From Effrenium voratum (taxonomy: Eukaryota > Sar > Dinophyceae > Suessiales > Symbiodiniaceae), in the NCBI GenBank assembly GCA_963377175.1, contig CAUJNA010000527.1, positions 1 through 64,000 on the forward strand: a DNA stretch of 64,000 nt. The letters run 5' to 3'. Every line of letters starts with the position of its first letter. Within the stretch, counting starts at the first letter, position 1. Both the position numbers and the translations under genes were made by a program. The notes under the pieces are model-generated. The model had not been told where the DNA came from, ran no database searches, and worked only from the letters and a program-made list of their open reading frames with translations. Positions 9,476 to 19,400 of this stretch are shown here, piece after piece.

Positions 9476-9846
9476 AAGCTAAAGTTCCCCTGTTTGGTGG
9501 TTTGAACATCACCTTTTTCATGGCCCACGGGTGAGTTTCTCTTGGTAGACAATATAGGGACCCCTGTGGTGGGCATCGACATGGTTATAGGCTACTGGCC
9601 GCTCAAACATTTGCTCGCTTACGAAGTCAGTCTCAAGCCTTTTACCATGTATGGACCCCATTGCTAAGCAGAACCTAACAATTTTGACCATGACACAAGC
9701 AATGATGCCCCCACAGTTTCGCGGCTTATGCTGTTTCAGTTGTTATGGTCTTAATTGACTTAGATACTGACTAAACAATTGTTAAGCATGGAAGGTAGAA
9801 AGACATACTTAATGAACATGACATTTAATTATATGTTAACAATAGT
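9476..9846. other. Non-coding spacer
   Basis: No ORF, repeat array or RNA gene was recognised in this stretch. Confidence 0.4.
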
Positions 9847-11160
9847 TCACATACATATTGCAAGAATTGTTTCCCTATTTCTCAAGCAGGTAGTACTACT
9901 CTTGCATTGTGGTGTGTAACCCATGAGCAAGGCGTGCTTTGCTGAGAAGAACCGACAGCACAAGTTGACACATGCTTCAGACCCTAAAGTTGGGTCATGC
10001 ACACACTGGTGCTCCGCTAGCTCCGCTGGCTCTTGAGCTGCGGTTGACCCTTCATGAGTTTTCTCAACTTGTGCACTTGTCCAGACGCCTTTGACGCATT
10101 GATTGGCCCCAGCATGCAACGCAAGTCGGCCACCGAAGGGACCTTGATACACTCCAGGACGTGTCTCGCGCACTGGTTCAAGTGGAGATCCTGCCGTAGG
10201 GAAATCTTTCGGGGAAGACACCGGAACATCCGAGCGCAATGTCCAAGCGCAGGGGTCAGATGCCTAGCCTTGAGGCTGCCGCAGTTGACACGTCCTGAAG
10301 CTCGTGTCTGAGGTGCATTCGATGTGCAACGCTGTTTCCGCTTCTTTGTCTTCACACAGTGGAGGAGCTCGAAGGCACGAAGCGTCGTCTTGGGTGGTAG
10401 CTTCAAGAAGGAGCACCCACAGAAGTTTCTCCGTGCCTCCTGGAGACGAACCGTGCGCTGCTGTCGCTGATGGAAACCTTCTCACATCAGGGAGCCATGC
10501 CCGTTTGCAAACACGAGCGTCACATGTTGGTTGGTGAATCGGCCCTTCAGCATCGCCGTCAGCAAGACCATAGTGGCGACTTGTCAAAGCGGAAAGCTCC
10601 CAGAAGCTTTCAGGTACAGAGCAAGCGCCCGCGGCAATGCCTCCCAGGCCTTTGGAGAAGGAAGAGTGACGACGATTACCCGGCTTCCGCGAAAACTGCA
10701 GAGGAAGAATTTTGCTCTCAGGTAAAGTGAGGCAGCGTGTTGAAACAAACACTCGCGCACAGGCACTTATTCTTGTGCTTTTTCCGAAATTATAGCGCAA
10801 GTCTTGCGGACTACGAAGACCTGTGCACCCAAGCCTTGCAGCTTTGGCGTGGCTAGCCCTGGCCCTGTAAAGTTTGTTTTGCCCAAGGCGGTTGAAGGGG
10901 TCGGCTCTTAAGCTCAAAGAGCTGCGCAAGATGGTGCGCAACATCGAGACCAACCTCAAACAAGCAGGTGCCAGAGTGAGCAGAACTGAAAAGAACACAT
11001 GCTGTCCGGAGAGTGGGCGTGTGCGGACTAGTAGTGCGGTGACTGTATCCTCCTTGTGTTCCGGGGCATCGGTGGCGGATACTCCCAAAGCAATATATGT
11101 TCCATCATTTGTTGGTGGACCTGAAGAGTGAAGCTTACAGCATGGCAAAATTTCACGCAT
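9847..11160 (-). other. Overlapping open frames, possible exons, family unknown
   Basis: Three long minus frames overlap here: 10264-11160 (298 codons), 10017-10406 and 9847-10239. Segments such as HLNQCARHVLECIKVP and GQVHKLRKLMKG look ordinary, but Ser, Cys and Arg are high in the longest frame. Plus-strand frames over 10500-11130 (for example KLKELRKMVRNIETNLK) look equally good, so strand cannot be decided. The minus strand would fit the one-way array. No domain is recognised. Confidence 0.2.
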
Positions 11161-11339
11161 TTCGGGATGAATCTGCGATGCAGTTTGCGAAGCGTCTCAG
11201 CGCACAAAGTCGAAGGCCACTCACTGGCTGAATTGCTCCTGCCTGGAATTTCGGCTGACAGCAATCCTCCCACGGAGATTCCACGCCCAGCGTTGAAGGC
11301 TCAAACGAGCAAGCGCTTGAGCATCGCATCATGAAAGCT

Positions 11340-11990
11340 AAAATTCAGCACCCAGGTGTGTAAAACACATGTTTTTTTTTTTAATGGTTCCCCCCTTTTC
11401 CTAAAAGCCTGCGCTCAGATCATTGCCCGAGCGAGGGAAGAGAACAGTATAAGGCAAAAAATATAGTCTTTCAGAATTCCCTGGTATTTTGCAGTATCCC
11501 CAACTATTCCGTGAGTGTTGAGCATTTCTATGGTAATCCCTTGATATTCCTCTGCAGCATGTCGCTCACTATCAAGTATTCCCTTCTTATGGGGTCATGG
11601 TTTAGTTTTCTTGGTGCACCCCCAGTATTTCCTTCCCCCACTACCCCCCTCCCAGTTAGTATTCCTTTTGTTGCTCAGAAAGAGCTACCCTTCCTTAAGC
11701 ATTATCGTGGTGTGCCCCTTGTATTCCGTATTCCTATTTCCTACCCCACAGGAATTCCTCTCCCTCCTAGCATTCTCTTGATATTCCCCTAGTAAGGGAA
11801 AGGGGAATATACTTGGGAAACATCTTTTCTGTTGGATTAGTGATTCCCCTAGTATTCACCTCTAGTATTTCCTTGACCCTCATGACTCGTGTCGGTTCTT
11901 TGGTTTGACTAACCTGGGGCCTCACTTAGGAAAAGGAAGTACATATTGATGACTTACAAACATCGTTGAGTACCCAACAAAAGCACCACG
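11340..11990. repeat. Degenerate TATTCC-rich repeat tract
   Basis: Strings of the type CCCCTAGTATTCC, TTGATATTCC and CAGTATTTCC recur roughly every 20-60 bp from 11470 to 11880. No gene is supported. Confidence 0.5.
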
Positions 11991-11994
11991 AACG

Positions 11995-12300
11995 CGCGTG
12001 AGCAGGCGCGCGCACACACACTCGCATGCACACGCCACACCCACGCACGCACACACCCGCGCACCACCCGCACCCGCGCCCGCAACGCCCGCGCCCACGC
12101 CAGCACCCGTACCCGCACCCACACACCCACACCCACACACCCACACACCCACACGCCCACACACACCCACAACCACACCCACCTCCACACGCACACGCGC
12201 AGGCACACACCCATGCGCGCGCACAGGCACGCACGCACTGATGCACAAACAAACAAACAACCAACCAAACAAATACACAAACACACACACACCCAAATAG
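11995..12300. repeat. CA/CCCA microsatellite tract
   Basis: About 300 bp of CACACG, CCCACACC and CACGCA repeats, ending in an AAACAAACAACCAACC run. All ORFs here (Cys/Val or His/Thr-rich) are repeat translations. Confidence 0.95.
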
Positions 12301-12508
12301 AGGGTGGCAACAAGTATTCAGTTACCATACCGTGGACAAAGTCAGCACGCCGCAATTGGGGCCTGGGCCTGTAGGTGAGTTTGCCCTGTATGAGTGACGT
12401 TTTCTTAAACATACAGGTTTTGCTTGATTGAGAGACGATTTTTGGGGTGTAAGCAGACTCACAGTCTATCCCAAGACACATACGCATGTAGGGAACCACC
12501 CAAACGTG

Positions 12509-12549
12509 GTTGGTGGACAGACATCCCAACCCAAGTCATGTCCACCAAA
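12509..12549. mobile_element. Family E short hairpin element
   Basis: TTGGTGGACAGACAT at the left and ATGTCCACCAA at the right form an imperfect hairpin of about 40 bp. Similar hairpins occur at 45957-45995 and 48135-48172. It is followed by a short string, ACCATATGGGTACG, that also occurs at 9308. Confidence 0.5.
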
Positions 12550-13182
12550 GCCTTGGTCCCCCATAGAAGTTCACCATATGGGTACGTGTCAAAACCTGAC
12601 GTCCTGAGTTCATGAACTTTACACTTTTTGGGAAGACCACCTTAGTCTGGGCCGATCTTAAGGCAGTCAAAAAAATCATCCGAATTTCCGTTTTTTCCCA
12701 TGTGTTGTGCAACAAGTAATTATCATGTGTGGGAAATGTATGTTGTTGCTTGAGGGCTCCCACCCCTTATTCTTTTATCTTCGTTGTTGCCGGCGGCGGG
12801 GTGGCAACTGCCACTGCCACCCGGGGCGGCAGTTCCGCTGCCACCCCCTGCTGCCCACGGCGCTGCTGCCGCTTGGCCACAGGCCTGGGTGAAGGGGGTC
12901 TGGCCCGCACGCTCAGTGCGGTTCCTGCTATGTTGGTGCAAACAGTTCCCCTCAAATCAAGTCAGAGTTTTTCTTAAGGATTACTTTACTTATGTAGTTC
13001 TGGGTCAGGAACCAGCGGACCCAAATCAACCCCCCCAAGCCTCACTGACCGAGTGTCCCAAACTGCCTGCCAAACCCGGACTTTGTTCCTTCGAAAGAAA
13101 CAGCCTAAGTCTTTCAACTTTTGAAGCGGTTTCCCCCACAAAAACACTTACCAAATTAATGGGCGCTTGAACACCCAATGCT
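12550..13182. other. Non-coding spacer downstream of the methyltransferase gene
   Basis: No supported gene. A GC-rich patch at 12785-12900 (CCGGCGGCGGGG and GGCAACTGCCACTGCC) gives open frames on both strands but no recognisable protein. Confidence 0.4.
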
Positions 13183-16082
13183 TTAGGTGGGTGACGCGGC
13201 CAAGTGGCATATGGCTAAAAAGGTAAGCTCTGCAGAAATGACGCGAATTTTCGTCGCTTTGGCTGTGAAAGGATCTCGCGCGGAAGGGCACCACCCCATG
13301 GCCCTGTTCATCTGAAACACAAGCCGGGCTGAAACGTTCAGTGGCCAGGCGTTGCCTAGCGCCATGCCTACTTGACGCAAGGTCAAGCCAGCGCAGTTCA
13401 GTTTTTCTGGGCTCCATCCTTGGCATTTGGCTTTCTCCTGCAGGCCAAGGTTCTTTGACCCACTCAACAAAATCCAAGAAGCATGTTCGTTCCGGGCCAG
13501 TCCTGAAAGGACAGAAATCTTCTGCGGCTCGTGAGCCAGTATCCTTTGCGGTTGCCACCCCTGCCTCTTGTGATAGTCGGGCACCTTGGCAAGCCGTCCC
13601 GCTCACGCGCACACACGCAGACACACACATGATGCGCGCGCGCCCCTGCGCAAAATATTCGTGAACTTTGGTCTCCATGGGCTAGGAGGGTTCACACACA
13701 CACAGCCGCCCCGTAGGGCTATGTGTAGTGGACTGTACAACAAACTGTACAAGCGACTACGCGGCTAGGCTGTACAGACAACGAACTGTACAAAGAAACT
13801 GTACACTGTACAATATGTTTCTGTACAACGTTTGAATCCTAAACTGTACAAACTAGTGTACACCTAAGATACATAACAGCTAAATTACACAACAGCCAAC
13901 CTAGCTATGTACAGGTATGCGTATACGGTGGGTTAACTATGTACAGGAATGTACAGATATGTACAGGTATGCGCATACACACACGCACACGCGCACGCGC
14001 ACGCACACGCGCACGCGCACGCGCACGCGCACGCGCACACACGCACGCATACGCGCACACACACGCACACACGCACACACGCACACATGTACCCGCGCGC
14101 ACACACACACACACAGGCGCACGCACGCACGCTCGAACCACAGGCAAACACAGACACAACGACACACGCTCCAATCACAGACGAACACAGGACACAACGA
14201 CACACACACACACACCACACGCACGCCCAAACACGCCGCCACATGCGCGCACACATGTGCACGCATGCGCACCAGAGACCAAAACATCAAAAAGCGGTGA
14301 CAAACCAACAAAGTTTAAAGATAATGAACAAAGAAGCAAACAAACAACCTGGTTTGACTTGTTTATCCAGGCCACTTGTTGAGCATGGGCTTTCCACGGA
14401 AAGCCCGGCTCGCGCCGCAATCGATAACCCTTAGTAGAGTGAGGGTCATTTTGGCAAACCAGCACTGACTCACGACTGGGCGAAGAAATCTGGCCGAGAA
14501 GCCAGCAGTTCGCCGATGGAATGTGACCATTGGCACGCAAGTGTCGCAGGCCATCTTCCAGGGCGCTGCGGCCGCTGTTCGACGAAGGCCACTCGATCCT
14601 CGGCGGCCTCGGCTGAAAGCGATGTGGGTCTGTCTTTTTTGAGGGACCTTCATTTGGGGCGGTTTCACAGGGAAACCCAAATAAAAGGCGGACCGCCCAT
14701 ATTTGGGGCGCCCTTTTTTGTCAGAAGTGTGGGTCAAACCGTCAAGCCACTGCTGCCAGAACACTGCTGATTGTCCAAGACGGTCTCAAGGCTAACACGG
14801 GGCACATTGTCCAGAGGCCATTTGAAATGACCTTGCTTGCTTGTAAACAAGGTCATGGGTTTGAAGCAAATCCAAATGTGTGCAGTTAAGGAGCAAGTCA
14901 TCAAATCTTTTTTGAGGCCGACCACCCAAAGCCGCCTTCTATTCTGAGGCAATCCGTGGTGCACAGCATTGATCACCTTGCCAAAGAACATGCCTGAAGT
15001 AAAAAAACAGTTCACAAACTAAACCCCAAACTTCAGTTTTTGTTTGCTGGTGGTTTGCGGCATCCCTGCTAAAAATAGCAGCTTAGGGGGGCTGTCAAGA
15101 GCCAAATGGAGAATACCACTGACTGAGTCGTCTTTTCTCACCCACCCTGAAATGCCAGAAAACTACCCCCAAAAAAACCTGGCTCCTGAACCAAACGAAA
15201 CAGAGAATGGAACTAAGACTTGCAGGTCTGTTAAAAATTCTCACCCTGTTTAGTTTGGTTCAGAAGCCAGCGAGTAGGCCTGTCCCATCGTTAACGGGGT
15301 TCTGCCACGCAGCCTTCCAGCGCACGCAGTAAGTGCCGTTGACAGCGAGCCTTGGCTGAACCGCCAAACTTGCAATTTCAACTTCAAGGAGAAACAAAAA
15401 ACTTTTGCGAGGTAACCGGGGTCAAGGGGCTTCCGACGTAAGGCGGCAAAGAACTTTGCATTCTTCCGTCCGCATAGCAGCGGTACATTTTCTAGCAAGT
15501 AAGAATCCGGCAAAAGCTGGGCGATGCGGGAAACAACCTCAGATAGGCGACGCCCGACATGGTTGCTTTCCGGTTTTTCCCTCTCAACCCCGCAAACTGG
15601 ACACCTTCAAAAATTCCCAGCTCAGCTGCTTTCTTGGTGACGCGAGCGCGACAGTCCAAACGGCCCTTACGCCGCCCGATGGCCGAAAACGGTTGGCAGG
15701 GTGTGCCTGCAGCGTATATGTGGATTCGGCGACCAAATCCTGAGACGCGCTGCTAGCCAGCAATGAGGGCATTGGGTGTTTCGGAAGAAATTTCCATGTA
15801 GTGTCAGGGATCTGCCCAGGCACGAGCGCTCTTTAGCGCGTCCTTGGAAAGGTGGAGGGGCTTTAGGACCCTTCGCGCCCGTTCTCGCAATCGCCGATCA
15901 GATTCAGAAGCATAGTATAAGATTGCTGGAACTCCCGCCAGCCTGAGATTGCACAAAGAAGGCAATGTTGAGCAATAGATAGGACTTCTATAAGCTTCTA
16001 AGCCAAGCCACTCGCAACTGGCGCCAAGACCCCCTAGGCCACAGCAATCTTCGGCTATGTTTATAGCGCTGCTCAATGCCAT
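13183..16082 (-). CDS. DNA (cytosine-5) methyltransferase, multi-exon
   Basis: Transfers a methyl group from S-adenosylmethionine to cytosine C5. Exon-like segments, in order on the minus strand: about 16082-16010, motif I (AEDCCGLGGLGASCEWLGLE); about 15930-15835, motif II (YYASESDRRLRERA); about 15745-15612, motif IV with the catalytic Cys (YAAGTPCQPFSAIGRR); about 15540-15415, motif VI (DSYLLENVPLLCG); about 15000-14895, motif VIII (HHGLPQNRRRLWVVG); about 14830-14755, linker (PLDNVPRVSLETVLD); about 14590-14480, part of the target-recognition region; about 13530-13460; and 13437-13183, motif X (TLRQVGMALGNAWPLNVS). The chosen start is ATG 16082; an in-frame TTG lies upstream. All key residues are present, so an active enzyme is possible. 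The spacing between VIII and X is large because of introns with microsatellites. Splice sites are approximate. A degraded or pseudogene copy cannot be excluded. Confidence 0.75.
13730..13970. repeat. Cluster of TGTACA palindromes in an intron
   Basis: About 13 TGTACA hexamers, mostly as CTGTACAA or ATGTACAG, occur within 240 bp (near 13734, 13747, 13771, 13786, 13800, 13807, 13823, 13844, 13857, 13910, 13938, 13949 and 13959). The cluster sits inside the methyltransferase gene between the motif VIII and motif X exons and runs directly into a CACG microsatellite. Confidence 0.8.
13970..14260. repeat. CACGCG/CACA microsatellite
   Basis: Alternating CACGCGCACG and ACACACGCAC repeats, then diverged ACACAGG and ACACACACCACACG strings. 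It is intronic in the methyltransferase gene. His/Thr/Arg ORFs here are not genes. Confidence 0.9.
14636..14716. repeat. Imperfect hairpin, GGGCGCC-type
   Basis: An inverted repeat within the methyltransferase gene: ATTTGGGGCGG at the left and a similar GGCGGACCGCCC palindrome in the middle, then ATATTTGGGGCGCCCTTTTTT. The phrase GGGGCGCCCTCAAAATT at 9332 and 35410 is related. It may be a small foldback element inserted in an intron. Confidence 0.35.
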
Positions 16083-16483
16083 ATATGAGCCAAAACTACG
16101 AGCTACAAGTGCCCTAACAGGAAAGCATGTTGAGCTGGCCTGCAAGGCAGAAGAGGTGGTCCATTCCCAAAGAACCGAAACAGAGCTTATGAAGGGCGCC
16201 TTGAAAGTACTTTAGAAGTGTTCAACGTCTACTTTCCAGTCCAAGGGCAACTCACCGCTTAGGCATTGTTTTTGCACCGCGTGCGCCTGACACTGAAGTT
16301 GTGAAGAAGCCGCTACAAAACTGCCCTCTGGCAATTCCACCCAGCAGGGGCTATGACGAAGCCGCTACAAAACCGCCCCCCGGCCATTTAGTCCATCAGG
16401 GCTTCTAGGCCTTTCAGCGTAGCGTTGCCGGAGCTCGCCTGGCGAAACGATACACCGAAAGACTGAACCACGAAAGCCGATGA
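16083..16483. other. Intergenic spacer between the methyltransferase and the 16484-23690 gene
   Basis: A direct repeat AAGCCGCTACAAAACCGCCC / GAAGCCGCTACAAAACTGCC lies at 16308 and 16358, 50 bp apart. Otherwise nothing is recognised. The 400-bp gap contains both the 3' end of one gene and the 5' region of the next on the same strand. Confidence 0.45.
16086..16100 (-). other. Possible relict spliced-leader sequence
   Basis: The minus reading CGTAGTTTTGGCTCA ends four bases before the ATG at 16082. The conserved 22-nt dinoflagellate spliced leader ends in CGTAGCCATTTTGGCTCAAG. The match is exact except for a missing CCA and the last bases. Relict leaders upstream of a start codon are the known mark of re-integrated cDNAs. 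The match is short and could be chance. Confidence 0.35.
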
Positions 16484-19400
16484 TTAATTTGTCCTGTTCG
16501 CCTTGGGACGTCCCTTGGCTTTTGCTTTGCTCTTCCCCTTCGCTTTTGGTTTCGCCTTTGGCTTGCCTGCTGCCTTGCTGCTCTTGCCGCCCTTTTTCTT
16601 GGACTTTGGCTGCGGCTGCTTTTTCTTTGTCTTTTTGTCTTCTTTCTCCTCCGAAGCCTCCTCCTCAGCTTCCTCCTCTTCTTCGGTCTCTTGGTCGTCA
16701 CAGGTTTCCTCGCCGTCTTCCTCTTCAGCCTCTTCCTCGCATTCCTCCTCTTCCTGTTCTTCTTCCCCGGCCTCTGACTTTTGCGTTCGCTTGCGCTTTT
16801 TCGTATTGTCCTGTTGGAGGGTTCAAGCGCACGCCAGCTGAGGTGCGCGCCAATGCCTTCTTTGTCGCCGAGCGGACCAGGGTCGCCAGGCTGGCCTCAT
16901 ACAGAGGGTGGTCCGGGATCTGCATGGATCTGAATGTCTGGTACTCCAGACGCTTCGTGAGCAATTCTGCCTGAATGCAGCGGTGCAGCGGAGTATGTGT
17001 GTGTCAAATTGGTCGTCCCTTTTGACGCCTCTTTGCCAAAAACAGGACCCCTATAAAGCCAAGAGGCGTGTCCTTCCGTGAAAACGAGTCCCACAATGAC
17101 AAAACGTTTCCCAAGTTTGTTGTGCCGACCTCTTTTGCCAAAAACAGGACCCCTGTAAAGCCAAGAGGCGTGTTCTTCCGTGAAACGAGTCCCACACTGA
17201 CAAAACGTTTCCCAAGTTTGTTGCTCCGACCTCTTTGCCAAAAAGCAGGACCCTGCAAAGCCAAGAGGAGTGTTCTTCCGCGAAAACGAGTCCCACAATG
17301 ACAAAACGTTCCCAAGTTTGTTGCGCCGACCTCTTTGCCAACAACAGGACCCCTGTAAAGCCAAGAGGCGTGGTCTTCCGTGCAAACGAGTCCCACAATG
17401 ACAAAACGTTTCACAAGTTAGTTGTTCCGACCTCTTTGCCAAAAACAGGACCCCTGTAAAGCGAAGAGGCGTGTCCTAAGTTAGTTGTTCCGACCTCTTT
17501 GCCAGAAAAAGGTACCCATGTGGAGCCAGGCGGCGTGTTCCTGCGTGAACACAATTCCCACAAAGGGAACCCTTTTCACGATGGCTGCGAAGGCCGTCTT
17601 GCCATCGCCTTGGCATTGGACTAGAAACCCAAGCAGACTTGACCCCCCCAAAACAACCAAGCCCAGGGAGGGCGATTCTGGTTTTCTTTGTCAGCAACTT
17701 CGTTCAAAAGCCAAACTCCTTGGACAGGCCCAAGCGGCAAACGCTGAGATCGCACAGGAAACCAACGTTGAACTCCTCCAGAAGCTCTTGCACCTGAGGC
17801 TAAAAGGCAAGTTTGGGCTGATTGACCCAAAGTGATAGCCAATAATAAGTCAGAGTTTCTGCTTCTTGCGGGAGCCCGTGGTATGCCACAGGTTCCTTGT
17901 CCGCGTCATGGCGGCGTCCTCCAACTAAATTTTAAATGGTGGTTTTGCTTTGTGGCTGTTGAGCGAATTGCCGCGCCTTCTTTTTCGGTCACTTCGGCGA
18001 CCTTGCCACCCACAGGGACCCGGTTGGCCTTGCCGAAAAGCTCCTTTTTCTGAGCAAGGGGTAGAGACCAGCAGGCGTTCTCATCCTTAGATTCAGAAGC
18101 CCGGAAATGGGAGGAGGGGGCCAAACCAACATACTGATACATCCAAGCTGCTGTCCAGTCGGGGGCAAGAATCGGGCCCAGGCAATCCCCTCGATTGCTT
18201 CCGGTGTAAACCTTACGATCCTTGTGAGTGAAGGCTTGGGCGTCTTCCCCGCCAACCAGGTACAGCCTCTCAACTTGGCTCATAGGGGCGCCCCTGTCCT
18301 TCAACCGCCTTTTTCGCAAACTCGCCTCATCCCACATCAAGTATTTGGTTGTCTTTGTCTTGACGAGAGGTTCGTTCGATGGTGTCCGGAGAGCTCCCAA
18401 GAGATTCGATGACAAGCCTAAGTAGCTCAATGTCTGAGAAGGTGTAGCCAAATGTGTCTAAGCCCATGACTAAGCAAAATAATAATAGTTTTGCAACCGA
18501 AGCTCCTTCGCGGCCCCCATCCAGAATCGCAATGGCGTCAGTCGGCCGCAGGTGGTTGGTGTTGCTTTGTAGCCGAACTGCAAGAGCTGCTTGAAACAAC
18601 TTATGGTGTCGACCCTCTCGTAGCGGTGGCAAGCGAAGATGGGCTTGCGTCAAAGCCTCTCCGCACACCTTTGTGTCCTCAGCTAGCGTTACCGCAAGTC
18701 TTGCAGTTGTTGGTTCAAACTCTGCAGAACTTTGTCCTTGAGCCAAGGAGCAAACCATATCAGCACCAGCTTGGAGATCTCGTTCCTTGGTTTGTAGGAA
18801 TGTCAAATGGGGTGAACGAGGTTCTTTCAACGGCAAGGCTCGTATCCACTGAGACGTCGCCTTGCCAATCGGCCAGGCCAGTGGCAGCCAGGGCGTCTGT
18901 CATTGTCCGGGTGTTCGCCTCAATGGGGCCGCAGGGAGACGCAAATCAAACCTTTCAACTCTCGAAAGCGGACTCCGTAGGCGGTTCTCACGTTCAGAAG
19001 GAGTTTTGTTCACCCAAACAGCCTGCTTCCGAAACATCTCCGCCCCTTTTCCCCAGTTTTTTTCAATGGGGGAGGCTTTCGAGAAAAAGACAACCCGCAG
19101 AAGAGGGAAATTGTGTTTTGCCCGGCCTGTTCCACGACAAGCCGCACGTGTGTTCGAACCATTTGGCACGCCTTGTCTTGGAACCTAGCGCGCTTCAGCG
19201 ATTGTCAGCCCCCAACCGAAGACTCCAGAAACAACAGGCAAGAGTTGCCACTGGATTTTCTTGGCTTTCTCTTCCTCAAGCTTCTTGAGGTCCACAGTTT
19301 CGTCCTGGCCCTTCTTCTTGACGGCGGCCGTGGAGGCCGGGAGAACCTCGGCGATGGAGCTGCGCACAGGGGGTGGGGGTCAGGGAAGCCTGGCCTGCAA

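Noticed and set aside
11922..12300. Cys/Val-rich membrane-like ORFs on the minus strand
   Set aside because: They come from a CA/GT microsatellite; the apparent hydrophobic stretches are repeat artefacts. The same applies at 13.9-14.3 kb and 6.8-7.2 kb.
18491..19288. 265-codon plus-strand ORF
   Set aside because: It overlaps coding segments of the minus-strand long gene that fit a known family, and its own translation has no recognisable domain. It cannot be fully excluded.
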